This document shows positions 1 to 11,082 of a DNA stretch of 20,459 nucleotides, one piece after another. Position 1 is the first letter of the stretch; each line of letters begins with the position of its first letter. Origin of the DNA: Rhodocollybia butyracea (lineage: Eukaryota > Basidiomycota > Agaricomycetes > Agaricales > Omphalotaceae); assembly GCA_015501585.1 (NCBI GenBank), contig JADNRY010000963.1, forward strand, positions 1 to 20,459. The letters run 5' to 3'. Position numbers and translations under genes: made by a program. The notes under the pieces were generated by a model, which searched no databases, had not been told where the DNA came from, and saw only the letters and a program-made list of their open reading frames with translations.

Positions 1-2216
1 TCCAATTCCTCCGAAGGGCCAATTGCTCCAATCCCTCCCCAGCCCAAATGTCAACTACTAACTCAACACCTCAGTAGTCCAATGGAACTACTCAACTACT
101 CAGCACCCTCAGTAGCCCAAATTGCAACTATCCAATTCCTCAACAGGGCAATTGCTCCAACTCCCTCACCAGGTCAATTGTCAACTACTCCAACTATCCA
201 AGTGGGCAATTATCCAAACCCTCAGTAGCCAAATGGCAACTACTCCAACTACTCCAGCACCCTAGTGCCCAATTGCAACTACTCCAATTTCTCCAACAGG
301 GCCAATTGCTCCAACTCCCTCACCAGGTCAATTGTCAACTTCAATCTCAAGTGGGCCAATTACTCCAGACCCTCAGTAGCCAATCAACTACTCCAATTCT
401 CAACAGGGCAATTGCTCCAACTCCCCTCACCAGTCATTGTCAACAACTCCAACTGCTCTGAGAGGACCAATCACTCCAACACCCTTAGTAGCCCAAATGC
501 AACTACTCCAACTACTCCAACTACTCCAGCACCCCTCAGTAGCCCAAATTGCAACTACTCCAATTTTCCAACAGGGCCAATTGCTCCAACTCCCCTCCCA
601 GCCCAAATGTCAACTACTCCAATTACTCCAAGAGGGAATTTACTCCAATCCCCATCCCTCTCAGCCCAAATGTAACAAAACTGTCTGAGAGGAATCATCC
701 AACACTTAGTACCCAATCGCAACTACAACTACTCCCACCCTCAGTAGCCCAAATTGCAACTACTCCAATTCTCCAACAGGGCCAATTGCTCCAACTCCCA
801 CCAGTCAATTGTCAACTACTCCAACACTCCAAGTGGGCCAATTACTCCAAACCCTCAGTAGCCCAAATGGCAACTACTAATACTCCAGCACCCTCAGTAG
901 CCCAAATTGCAACTACTCCAATTCTCCAAAGGGCCAATTGCTCCAACTCCCCTACCAGGTCAATTGTCAATCTCCAACTACTCCAAGTGGGCCAATTATC
1001 CACACCCCTCAGTAGCCCAAATTGCAACTACTCCAATTCTCGACAGCAATTGCTCAATCCCCTAGGTCAATGTCAACTAGCACACTCCAAGTGGCCAATT
1101 ATCATCCCTCGTAGCCCAATGCAACTACTCCAACTACTCCAACTATCCAGCACCCTCAGTCCCAAATTGCAACTATCCAATTCTTCCAATAGGAATTGCT
1201 CCAACTCCCCTCCCCAGCCCAAATGTCAATACTCAATTACTCCAAGAGGGCCAATTTACTCCAACTCCCCAACTCCCCTCTCCAGCCCAAATGTCAACAA
1301 CTCCAACTGCTCTGAGAGGCCAATCTCCAACACCTCTTAGTAGCCAAATCGCAACTACTCCAACTACTCCAACTATTCCAGCACCCTCAGTAGCCCAAAT
1401 TGCAACTACTCCAATTCCTCCGACAGGGCCAATTGCTCCAACTCCCCTCACCAGGTCAATTGTCAACTACGAACTACTCCAAGTGGGCCAATTACTCCAA
1501 CTCCCTCAGTAGCCTAAATGGCAACTACTCCAACTACTCCAACTACTCCAGCACCCTCAGTAGCCAAATTGCAATACTCCAATTCCTCAACAGGGCCAAT
1601 TGCTCCAACTCCCTCCCAGCCCAAATGTCAACTATCCAACTACTCCAACAGGGCCAATTACTCCAACTCCCCTCAGTAGCCTAAATGGCAACTACTCCAA
1701 CTACTCCACAAGGGCCAATTACTCCAACTCCTGAACTCCCCTCCCAACCCAAATGTCAACAACTCAACCACTCCGAAAGGGCCAATTACTAACACCCTCA
1801 GTAGCCAAATGTCAACCACTCCAACTACTCCAACAGGCCAATCATTCCAACTCCCCTCACCAGGCTAAATGGCAACTACTCCAACTACTCCAAAGGCCCA
1901 ATTACTCCAACCCCCCTCCTCAGCCCAAATGCCAACTACTCCAACTATCAAGGGCCATTACTCAATCCGCTCACCAGGCAATGTCAAACTCCACTACTCA
2001 ACAGGGCCCTTATTCCAACTCCCTCACCAGGCCAAATGTCAACTACTCCAACCCCCTCCTCAGCCCAAATGCCAATACTCCAACTACTCCAACAGGGCCA
2101 ATTACTCCCTTCTCCCCAGCTCAATGACAACTACCTCAACTATTCCACATTGCCAATTACTCAACTCCAGTCCCACACCAAATACCAACTGCTCCAACTT
2201 CTCTGACAGCATCAAT
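1..2216. repeat. Degenerate satellite of CAACTACTCC-like words
   Basis: The whole stretch is made of short related words (CAACTACTCC, GGGCCAATTGCTCC, CCTCAGTAGCCC) arranged in recurring modules. One landmark, CCAAGTGGGC, recurs near 198, 347, 830, 984, 1088 and 1480; another, AACTGCTCTGAGAGG, is seen at 451 and 1305, with a degraded form near 680. The plus strand is low in G. Modules differ mostly by loss of a single base in short runs of C or A. Open frames of 60-260 codons exist on both strands, but they only translate the repeat (Thr/Pro/Ser/Asn-rich) and shift frame between modules, so I do not call a gene. Confidence 0.9.
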
Positions 2217-2224
2217 TAATCTAA

Positions 2225-2395
2225 CTTCTCTCCATATTTTCCCTTTAAGTTTCCTAAGTTCTGCCTTTAAGTTTCCTAAGTTTGCCTTTAAGTTTCCTAA
2301 GTTTCCCTTTAAGTTTCCTAAGTTTTCCCTTTAAGTTTCCTAAGTTTTCCCTTTAAGTTTCCTAAGTTTTGCCTTTAAGTTCTAAGTCATTCCCT
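2225..2395. repeat. Tandem repeat, unit about 22-24 bp (TTTAAGTTTCCTAAGTTTTCC-like)
   Basis: About seven successive units of the form CCTTTAAGTTTCCTAAGTTT follow each other, varying in the T run and in C or G at the junction. The array begins within about 10 bases of the end of the upstream satellite and shares no words with it. Confidence 0.9.
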
Positions 2396-3230
2396 GTGTT
2401 TATAGGTTCTCCCTCAATTTCCCTTCAAGTTTGTTAATTTCTTGATTTAATTTACTCTATATCCTTTTTCAGTCTTCCCTTTATATTCTCAAAGTTTTTG
2501 CTTTCTGTTTTGTAAATTTTCTTTCCTTCTTCCTAAGTTTTCCTATTATTTTCCTCTGTTTACCCTTTGAATTATCTTTATTCCAGCGCTTATTATATCT
2601 TTTTGGAATTTTCCAGTCTCCTCTGTTTCATTTAAACATTTCCTTACTTTTTCATTATTATTGCTTTGTTCTTCAACTTATTGAAAGATTTTATAAACCC
2701 TATTTTCCTATGTTTTTCATATCTTTTAAACTAGGTGCCGTCTCAAATTTAATTGTGATTCTTCTCTTATGTGACTCCATCACACAATGATTTTCCTAAG
2801 TTTTAACCTTGTTGATATGGATTATGATTTACTAGGGAATTCTTTCTTTAAATTGTTTCCCCTTGGATTTCCCTTTGTTTTTCCCCTATCTCATCTAATT
2901 ACTCCCTATACATTTCCTAAGGTTCCTCCCTTATGGTTGCCATCTTCAAATCTTATTGAATACTCAAATTTCCATATGCTTTTGATAAGTCATACCTTTG
3001 AATAATCAATGTTTGCCCCTTCATATCTTAAAACATATGAGATAAATCCTTTTCCTAAGTGCTGCATAGAGACTTCCTTTGTAACTCAACTAATGATAAT
3101 CTTATATAATGCATCATTTCCCTAAGTTTACTACAATGATTCAATAAACTGCTCATCTTATTGATCTGTCATTTTTCGACAGTTTTTGATCTGAATTACA
3201 TAAGTGGCTAACTTTAGGGAACCCTGCACG
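2396..3230. other. T-rich tract with scattered repeat remnants, no gene seen
   Basis: The plus strand is strongly T-rich. The word TTCCTAAG, the core of the preceding tandem repeat, reappears near 2528, 2794, 2915 and 3050, with TTCCCTAAG near 3117. This suggests that much of the tract is an eroded continuation of that array. A 72-codon open frame at 2787-3005 is rich in Phe, Leu and Pro, as expected from the base composition, and is not called as a gene. Confidence 0.6.
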
Positions 3231-3420
3231 CAGTGTTTGATACTGTACGACCGGTCCGACGGACGGAAGTCACCTGTTGTCATGTGATGTGACTGCTGGG
3301 CCCCTAACTCATTGCCTTCTTCTTTGCTTCAAGACCATCTACTGGAAATGCCTTTACAGCGACCTGAACTCTACGTCAAAATTCCAACCCTTGTATGTAT
3401 ACGTTCAAAATCATCGATTC

Positions 3421-4547
3421 ATGCCACGACTTATACCCCTCCAGGATCCCGACCTCGAAGCCCAACATGATGCAGCGGCGGACGAAGACTCACAAGCGAG
3501 TGCCAGCCCTACTAGTACAATAGTCGGTATGGATGCTCCAATGTTACAAGACCCGAAAGAAATGCAGACTGCACATGCGCTGGCGTTGAAAGTTCGAAGC
3601 AAGTTGTTTTCGGATATCAATCGGCTTACCTGGCAAGTAAGTTTATATTTCGTCTCTTGAAAAGTGTAACGCGCCGATTTACCACGATTCACCCTAGACG
3701 CTTGTGATCCTTGTATCGTGCATCACATTCGTACTCGGAGTTATCTTTCTAATCGACGGCGACATCAAGTACGGTATAGAGCAAAGAGAACTTGATGCTG
3801 ATGCACCCAAGTATGTTTCTTCTCCGTTGGTAGGCGAATCTACATATTCACCTCGGCCCTACCAGTATTCCAAGTCTCAATGACACCAATCCCAGTGTTA
3901 ACGTCACAAACTCGAATCCGAATGATGTTTATCGCCGGATAGCCCATGGTACCTCGAAACTTACACGCTCTTCATGGTATACAACATTCTCTGTATCCTT
4001 CTCGCCCGTTTCGGCTCGATCAGAAGCGTTTCCGCATCTCTCGACAAGGGGATGGCCCTCCTGGATAAATACATCGGAGACACTACATACCAATACCACG
4101 GACCTCCACCTCCATCTCCAACGCCGACTACCCATTAGTGTCACCCTCGTCCTCCAACAAATACATACAAAACACATGGCCTACGAGGCCTGATCCGCCA
4201 GTTGGAGCCCGAAGACTGATTTGTGTACGAATGTTCCCGGTGACGAAGAAAAGATGCCTGTTTTTGCTCGTTTCCTGATAATGAACTCCTCATTCTTTTT
4301 CCCGTTCAATTGGATGGTACGGGTATACGCTGGGGGCATGCACCCAGGGTCATATACCGTGTATTTCTTGGGTATGCTGGTATTGGCGTTTTTGGCGTTA
4401 ATCCTGGTGGGTCACCTCGTGGCATTGGGGGAGAGTGGTTACCAGCTTGCAGCTGTTGGTCGTGTGAAGGAATATTGTGAGGAGATTTGGATGGCGATGG
4501 CGATGGATTCTGGGGCGTTGGCTAGACATGTGAATGATGAGGTGTGA
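3421..4547 (+). CDS. Putative small membrane protein, multi-exon, interrupted by an in-frame TGA
   Basis: I do not recognise the family. Exon 1 gives an acidic N-terminal region (MPRLIPLQDPDLEAQHDAA...) ending at TWQ. Intron 3637-3697 (GTAAGT...CCCTAG) leads to exon 2 (3698-3810), encoding a hydrophobic helix TLVILVSCITFVLGVIFLI. Intron 3811-3865 (GTATGT...CAG) leads to exon 3, whose first residues carry possible N-glycosylation sites (NDT, NVT). Exon 3 stays open to TGA at 4191-4193. The same frame resumes to 4547 with a second hydrophobic helix (YFLGMLVLAFLALILVG) and a cytoplasm-like tail. The stop may be a mutation, a sequencing error, or lie in an unrecognised intron; a 64-base candidate, GTGTCA to CAG (4138-4201), would instead join another frame that is open from about 3930. 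The frame is also open upstream to an ATG at 3277. I prefer 3421, although similarity to the decayed copies at 8549 and 11445 extends slightly upstream of it. Confidence 0.5.
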
Positions 4548-4860
4548 AGCTCCCTTTACTCTTTCTCAGATCTGCGCGACTGGTAGAGGAGGAGGCACCG
4601 TGCACAATGTACGCCGTCGGTCTAGCCCCATGTTTTTTCTCAGATATCGATATGATATTTTTTTTTTCGTGATGTACTCATTTGCTTGAATAACGATAAC
4701 TGACATTCATATTATCGCGCGAGAAGGAAGATGCGTACTTGGATCGGGGCCACCGTATAATCGCCCAATGCCTGATATACATAACCTGATATATCGACAT
4801 GAGTTTCAAGTTTCACGCCTATGCAAAAGGCAAGAGCGCGGAAGGTTACATCAATGAAAA
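4548..4860. other. Intergenic, nothing recognised
   Basis: This follows the stop of the membrane-protein gene. It contains a T run near 4650-4667 and two related words, CTGATATACATA and CTGATATATCG, near 4771-4797. No open frame or RNA gene is evident. Confidence 0.5.
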
Positions 4861-4864
4861 AACC

Positions 4865-5140
4865 CTAACATTCATTTAGTTTGGAGCTCCAGTCGTACAT
4901 GGATTTGAATAGGCCCCTTTCTTTTTCCTTCACATGACATTTCCTCGCTACATCCAGCTTTCCTCTGTCGAACTCAATGGCCTTGGGATCCATCGATAAG
5001 CTGAACAACGGAGGAATATATTCGATCAAGAGAGACGCGCCAATACTTGAATCTTGAAGCTTAATACCACACCATGAAAGACAGCCAGTTGAACCCCCAC
5101 ACGTTTCTAACGTCTCTGGATCGATAAACCACAGCCTAAT
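4865..5140 (-). pseudogene. Possible 3' exon of an unrecognised protein, no local ATG start
   Basis: On the minus strand the frame is open for about 90 codons, down to TAG at 4865-4867. It reads like ordinary coding sequence: LWFIDPETLETCGGSTGC, then LLIEYIPPLFSL, then a basic/acidic tail (KCHVKEKERGLF...DWSSKLNEC). An acceptor-like AAATTAG lies at its upstream edge. A matching GTATGT donor about 55 bases upstream would make a short intron, but joining there puts the upstream frame into a different downstream frame, which ends at TAA after about 20 residues. So either there is a one-base error or this is not the right model. I do not recognise the product. It could be a chance open frame. Confidence 0.3.
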
Positions 5141-5457
5141 TTAAGACCTCGCTGCTCCGTGTCATCCTTCACAACTCTCTGAATACATACCGAATAACTA
5201 AATTGTACTAACGTTCTGCGGATTATTTCACAGGACATGTTTTTGAGAACCAACGATCTGGGCACGGACTCGTTGCCCTGGTATTTTCATTGGTACTCAG
5301 GTTCTAACAAGTCTCGCAGCAGAATCAGATAACACTACAACAGCTTAACATACTCAAATGGCATTTTCCTAACTTTGGTGAGGCAAGTACGCACGTACGC
5401 ACTGCGAGGCATCAAAGGCCCAAAGTTCTAGTACTTGCTTCATCTGCCATGTCTATC

Positions 5458-6122
5458 GAAGTCGCTGCGAACTTTCGTGCCAACATCGGTGCTCCGAGAT
5501 CGACACAGAGCATTTCTCAGATGATGCGGCCGCGATTCAGCTGTACAAGGACATCCAGAAGGTGTGTTTCATTTACCTTGGTTATCCCAGTTGATGTTCT
5601 TCGAATGAGTACTAAAATTCCATAAAGGTACAATCAGGACTGCTTGCAGCACACTCGGCGACAGCTGCTGGATTAGGACCTCAGCGAGTTCTATTGAACG
5701 TGATTCAGGGTCCGCAGAAGCTGGTCCTCCCACTGCGGCCGCGTTCGCAGACTCTGATCTCACTCTCACTGTGAATGGCGACGGTACTGATCAGGGAATC
5801 ATGAATTTCCTGGAGGGGGGTACTGTTGTAGGCAGTGCTGCAAGAACTCAAGCTCCTTCGGGAGCTTATGTTATCCCTGGGAGCCTAAATGGCACTGCTG
5901 TGAATGTCCCTTCCTCAGGAAGTACCGTTACTGTCCCCCGGGAAGTACTGTCACTAGCTCTGGAGGCACCGTCACCGTCAACGCCAACAGTACTGTTCCG
6001 GTTCCCGCGGGAGGTTCTGTTGCTTTCCCCCAAGGTTTGGTTACTGGAGTCCCTTCAACCAGTGTTGTCAAAAACGCTGCGGGAGTGACCATCCCCTGGG
6101 ATGACCTGTCCACGGTGTCGTG
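5458..6122 (+). pseudogene. Frame-disrupted gene, Gly/Ser/Thr/Val-rich repetitive product
   Basis: From about 5770 the frame reads VNGDGTDQGIMNFLEGGTVV, then S/G/T/V-rich repeats (SSGSTVTVP). At a run of five C near 5936 the sense continues in another frame (GSTVTSSGGTVTVNANSTVP, VPAGGSVAFPQG) to TGA at 6120-6122. This indicates a one-base loss there. Upstream, a probable intron 5562-5627 (GTGTGT...CATAAAG, with TACTAAA as branch site) follows an exon containing DDAAAIQLYKDIQK, but its frame does not match the downstream part without another shift. I cannot name the family. The alternation of small and beta-branched residues suggests an extracellular or wall-associated repetitive protein; that is inference. 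Confidence 0.35.
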
Positions 6123-8400
6123 AAGGAAGTGTGCGGACTCATTTAATGTGCTGGCAGGATAGATTGAGAGATCCCAGGAGAGTGTTGGTAGTGGCAAGAA
6201 GCACAGTTCTGGTAACTATGTAGTCCATGTAGCATTGTATATTTCAAGGTTTTAGTTAGGCTTCGTGCCCCTGTTACACTGAGATATACGCGGCATATGA
6301 CGGTTGCCCCGTTGAAAACCTCCACCATACGCCAGCACCAGTGAATAAAATGAGAGCAGAATAGCATTCGTTAAATAGAGCATGATTTCGAAGCCATACC
6401 GTATGATACCACCAACTTGAATCGGAATCGGAATGTTTGTAAGTACTTGCAAATGAGCAGAACAGTCAAGCTGTGTTAGGCCTCGTATTCGTGTGCATAG
6501 AGTCTGGTCTCAGAGGGTAGGCTAAACTTTAAGTGATGCCTCCGAGTCTGATGTATTCAATACGTTGGACTTGCGCAGGACCACTCCCTTGCAGTTTTCG
6601 AGTATCGGGAGATCCGGCTCGTAATTAAGCGCGCCCGTATTTTAGGCGCTTAAATGTCACGAGCATTGTTCATTTCGATCCCTCTACTACTACCTCTACT
6701 GGTGCTGCATGTACCTCTACCTAATTCGTCACTACTCCTACATGCTCCATGGATCTATAACCTGCCCGTTGAACGTTGAATCCTGATTTTATGGTACGTG
6801 TTTTGGGCGGTGTTTTTCGGCTCGTAAAAATCTGTTATTGACTACAGTATAGCTTTGCTCGTTTACTGCAGCACGTCTCGAGATTCAGTGTCTTTCCTTC
6901 CGAAGATAAAAGTCAAGAAGCTCTGACTGCGCTCTTCTGGATATATTTGGAATGACTGGGATGGAAATGCGATATAGGTAGCCATAATTTGAACTTTGGT
7001 AAGCCTTATCTTTAGTTTCTTCGAAAGCCAGTCCTGATACTTATTTCTGCGTCCTGATTAGTACCATCGGGCCCAGCCACATCTGCTCTGTACAGCTCGT
7101 ACGGATATCAACGGAATACTTCGATATAGAATTTTTGACGACACACGTTCAACGTAACGCTCAGTCCTTTCGATTATATTCTCAGTTCTCCCAGTATCCA
7201 TCCCTGATTCGCAGAGCTCAGCTGGGACTATGATTCCGAATTTTAAGTAAAACTTAGTATGGCCACAGTAACCGCGCCTTCATTCGTTTCACACATCCAC
7301 AACGACGCCAGTCCCTTTGATGATATAACAACGTTGTTGTCCTCTTCGAATATTACAGCGAACCATTCTTGACACTCCAGAATACACTGAAGGAAAGGAA
7401 AACGCCATATCGCCACAATGTCGAGTGTGCATGGTGCTCAGACTCATGGATTCGAACTTGTTGTGGGAGTTGCAGGATCTACATCCGGCGCACGAAACAA
7501 TCTCACTCGAATTCCTGGCCAAGTACGCTTGGATTCTATGTTCAGCGCGCGCAGCTTCAGGAAAGCGGACTCCGATAGGCCAACAGCCATAGGACGCTCG
7601 TTTCCCTTGGCACTCTCCACCTACACATTCTTCCTCTCCAGCAACCTTTTCGGTGGTGTCATGGCCGTTGTTGTTCCCTTCAGTCCACTGCGAGGACCTC
7701 GCATTCCTCGAGTGTTCTCGGGGTAGTGCGTACTGTGCAAATCAATCTGCTGCGATGCCGTTGGCGCTGATGCCGCGTTCGAGTTGGCATTTGGACAGAA
7801 GATAGTGATTTGTGGCGGCTCGAGCTCCAATTTGTTGCTCGAAGATTTTCCGCTAAGCCTTCCACCATCCCAATCTTCCCGTAGTTGTCTCCAACACGGC
7901 GAGGGATCTCCGTTCTTAGCGTACCGAGACAGACTCCCAGCATTACTAGGTCCAGTTTTCGGCACTGATTTTTCGGTATCTCAGGGCGCGAGTTCACCCT
8001 CCTTTCCTCTTCCTTCTCTAGTCTGCTCCCAAGCCCGCTCTCAGTCAATTCTATTCCACGGATTTGGATTTTCTGCCCTTGGCGATTTTCCTGTCGAATG
8101 CTGGAGCGGCAGGGATATGGCTTCGTTTTGGGGGGAGGGACAGTAGTGAGAGTGGAGATGTGTACGGGGTGGGAGGCCGTGCTAGATGTTCAGAAGCAGA
8201 GGAAGAGAAGGATTCCAATTGCCAAGTTCTGTCGCTCGTTCGTCCATCCTTTCCTACTTTCTCGATCTACCCTTCGAGCTCGCTCTGTCCGTTTCGTCTC
8301 TTCATTTTTGCCCACTCCACGTACCGAATTTCTTCTATTCCCTATTCAAGCCGCTACTACCTTTGTTTTCATTCGCCCTCTTCTCCGCTTGTTTGAAATA
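6123..8400. other. Long region without a recognisable gene
   Basis: Open frames of 60-122 codons occur on both strands, overlapping one another (for example 7418-7726 plus and 7680-8048 minus). None shows a recognisable domain, signal peptide or splice-joined extension that I can defend. Part of 8200-8400 is pyrimidine-rich on the plus strand. If a gene lies here it is multi-exon or decayed. Confidence 0.4.
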
Positions 8401-8548
8401 CTTATCGTATCAATGTCATTTATCTTTTGTTTGCGCCCTATTTGACCACGGAATGATATCGAGTATTTCAGACATCGTCCTTGTTATTGTCTAGACTCAA
8501 CTCCTTTCTATCCTCTTTCGCGGCGCAATAACCCAAGAATCGTTGAAC

Positions 8549-8850
8549 ATGTCAAATCCCGCACTGAATTCAAGTCGCCTCCTCTGCTTCATTACAGTGA
8601 CCTGAAGTATGCACTACACCAAAACAATAGGTCAAGGATCCAGATTTTGTACGAGTACGTTCAGAGTCATCGATGCATACCCCAGCTTGGATTTTACTCC
8701 AGGATCTCAAGTTCGAAGCCCAGCGTAATGCGGCGGTGGAAGCCCACAAACATCTACTGCCAGTCTTACTAGTACAATATTGATTCGGATATATGTTTCA
8801 AGCTTGAAAGGCTCGAAGGGGGGTTTTGGGTGCGTTGAAAAACGGACGGA
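8549..8850 (+). pseudogene. Decayed copy of the 5' part of the 3421-4547 membrane-protein gene
   Basis: Starting at ATGTCAAAT, the sequence aligns with 3350-3600. Matching landmarks are CAGYGACCTGAA, GTTCARARTCATCGATKCAT, CTCCAGGATC, TTCGAAGCCCAG and CTAGTACAAT. The frame corresponding to the parent (LLQD, then FEAQRNAAVEAHKH) is lost to indels and stops within about 40 codons, and the membrane-helix exon is absent. The similarity to the parallel remnant at 11445 is greater than to 3421. It is probably a relic carried along in the unit duplication. Confidence 0.65.
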
Positions 8851-9211
8851 AGCCTTTTTGCGGTTTTACGATGTCACATATAGTTTTCATAGAGTATAGG
8901 AGTAGCAGCAGGAGCAGGAGTATATTACACGGCATGTGAAGAGGGCCAAGGAAGACAACGTGAGGACAAAGTGAGGACGGAGGTACCGACTCGCCGCTGT
9001 CGGACACTGCAGAGTCGCTAGTAGAAACTGCCCGCTGGAACACGGAACAGTCATGTACCATGGAGATCCGAAATCTTCTTGTATTCTCTTATAAGTACAA
9101 GATATCACTGGCAGAACTACGCTATGTATTTATGATGATATTTTGACAGCACAAATTCCTTATTCAATTTTCATTGCACTGACAGTTTTTCTCAGAACAC
9201 TCCAGTGGTCA

Positions 9212-9852
9212 TCAGTCCCTAGCATGCGTGATCCGAAACAACTGTGGAGGAGTGGCTTGGGGAGGGAGACTCTTTGTGGTTCTGAGAGGCTCAGCCCGGA
9301 TCTGAAAGAAGAAAAGTAATCAACAGTGTATATGCAAGGTTGATTTTGTGAGACTTACATGAGACCGTGCTTTGGGTCGTGGTTCTCAGTGGTCCAGGCC
9401 TTCGATCTGTCAGCCAGTTGGATACTTAGATTAATAATAATACCAGTTAGTGTACAATTACCTATAGGTCAGGAATGCACCTACGCATATAGATCTCGCC
9501 CCTGATTGTGGAAAGATGTGAATATCCACTCTTGGTTTTGTTCCTCATAGATGGTCGCGTAGACCTCGTCACGATCGAGCACACCTGTGTAACCTGTACC
9601 CGCAATGGAGATCCTGTAAGTACCCTCGGGTGTGCGGGTGACCTCCCACTGGAAAGAACGAGAACATGTGAGCTGAATATGCGATATTGCCGGGTGGTTC
9701 TTACCTTTGTTACCTTGAGGGATTCTTCCCCGGGAGGGAAAGTGACAACCGGCTGGAAAGCAGGCTTAGTAGGGGGGACACCTGCGTCGCCACCCTTCAC
9801 CACTCAAAGAGGTAATGGTGTAGAATCCAGATTCAAGGATAGAGACAGACAT
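9212..9852 (-). CDS. I66-like (cospin-type) serine protease inhibitor, copy 1, with frame breaks
   Basis: Family I66 proteins are about 150-residue cytosolic beta-trefoil inhibitors of serine proteases. Four exons can be traced: 9852-9705, 9648-9485, 9424-9359 and 9301-9212, with introns of 56, 60 and 57 bases bounded by GT and AG. Visible stretches are MSVSILESGFYTITSLSG, WEVTRTPEGTYRISI, YTGVLDRDEVYATIYEEQ, EWIFTSFHNQG, and a C-terminus SLPPQATPPQLFRITHARD, giving about 155 residues. The start is fixed by matching starts in the two paralogues and by a TATA box 78 bases upstream. Exon 1 has one extra G (run of three where copy 2 has two, about 9795). Exon 3 is one base shorter than in copy 3, so the family C-terminus is out of frame. 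Assignment rests on remembered family features, chiefly the C-terminal LPPQ...QLFxI pattern and the W-xxxx-TPEG-Y segment. A related beta-trefoil family is the main alternative. Confidence 0.65.
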
Positions 9853-9929
9853 GTAGTAATGTGAGATGTGGGTTATTGTAGATGTGCCGGTGGGGGGTCT
9901 ACAGAGAAATGAGAAAGCTTTATTCCAAG

Positions 9930-9937
9930 TATTTATA
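9930..9937 (-). promoter_or_regulatory. TATA box of inhibitor copy 1
   Basis: TATAAATA on the minus strand, 78 bases upstream of the ATG. The flanking GTATAAATACTT and the CTCATTTCTCTGTAGAC leader are conserved upstream of copy 2 and partly upstream of copy 3. Confidence 0.7.
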
Positions 9938-10643
9938 CGCTCTTTCAGCCTCTATGTCGGCAAGCATAGAGAGATCGATTGCCCAGTGATTATTCCCCTT
10001 GGATTTTCACGAGATTGTCCGGGTCGGAAGTAAGTACATCTTGAATTTACCAAATTGCAAGCACTTCGGGTGGTATTGAATCGGCGAAAACGAAGCAGAC
10101 CAAAAAAAAAAGACAGGGGTTGTCACAATGCTAGTGATAGAAACTTCCATTTTGATTAAGTTTCATTGATTGGAGCAAGACGATGGTACGAGATACTATA
10201 GTTTTTCACACCATAGAAGGTCTACGTAACGCATAACGAGCACCTCTGAACTAAGCCATTCTGGAATCCCTAACATGTCTTCCTCTCAAGGACTTGACAG
10301 ATTTATGGTCGGACACCCCGACATGAAATGAACTTCGAGTCTGCATCCACTGCTATCATCGGAAATCACCCGTGCCTGGGCGAACGCCATACTTCTCATC
10401 TAGATTAAGTACTCATATATGAGTCGTGCTGTGCTCGTGACTCCGAGTATATTGGATTCTATTTTGGTTTGTTCAAAGCCTCCGGCTGCCTCCTGATATA
10501 GACTGGCAGCCAAAACTCAAATTCTGCTTGTGTGAATAAACTCATCAAATAAAAAAAAAAACGGGGTTGATGCTACGCCGGTGGCACATTGGTGGCATAT
10601 GTACCTTTTCAAACATATCCAAGGCATCTTAAGAAGCGGTTAA

Positions 10644-10787
10644 GAGCGAGGAATGAGCTTAAGGAACACGAGTTAATGTTTACATTCCCTTATAGTGCCT
10701 GAGTATCCTTTGGGTCCAATCTATTGAATGAGCTTTATTTTATTCAAGACATCGTAGGAAGAATTGAAAAAAGAGCGAGGAGTGAGC
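10644..10787. promoter_or_regulatory. Paired GAGCGAGG(A/G)RTGAGC motifs, unit 1
   Basis: GAGCGAGGAATGAGC at 10644-10658 and GAGCGAGGAGTGAGC at 10773-10787, followed by (C)CGAAGGAGCGGCGAT. They lie 0.8-0.9 kb upstream of inhibitor copy 1. The pair recurs with nearly the same spacing in units 2 and 3. Function is unknown; a regulatory role is inferred from conservation alone. Confidence 0.4.
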
Positions 10788-11082
10788 CGAAGGAGCGGCG
10801 ATTGGACCTAGAATAAGATTAAAGTATGTCAGAGGTCCACCAGGGAGCTCCCTGATCCGAGGCATAAGAGAACCCACCGAGTGCAAACGAGGCGAATGGG
10901 AAGAGTGTCAATCTCAGAATTGGACTGGGATCGGCAAACTGGAAAAACTTTAACATGCGGCCAAAGATATTCCATTCCATTCTTTCGCCTTGTCCAACCC
11001 CTAGCTAGGAGAATAACCCAAACTCGAAGTCGGATGCTATATGCAGGCAACTTTGGCTTTCGCACTAAGATACACGCATTGG

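Noticed and set aside
549..1340. 263-codon plus-strand open frame, and several others on both strands, in the satellite
   Set aside because: They translate the repeat only; frames shift between modules and opposite-strand frames are equally long.
2787..3005. 72-codon open frame with a hydrophobic look
   Set aside because: Phe/Leu/Pro content follows from the T-rich composition; no domain or splice context.
7440..7460. GTTCGAATCC-like tRNA B box on the minus strand
   Set aside because: No matching A box, acceptor stem or T-stem pairing at the right distances.
7418..8146. Overlapping open frames on both strands of 100-122 codons
   Set aside because: No recognisable domain, both strands equally open, no splice-supported extension.
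9462..9803. 113-codon minus frame beginning MVKGG inside inhibitor copy 1
   Set aside because: It reads part of exon 1 in frame, then runs through intron 1 (VRTTRQYRIFSS...); the spliced exon model explains it better.
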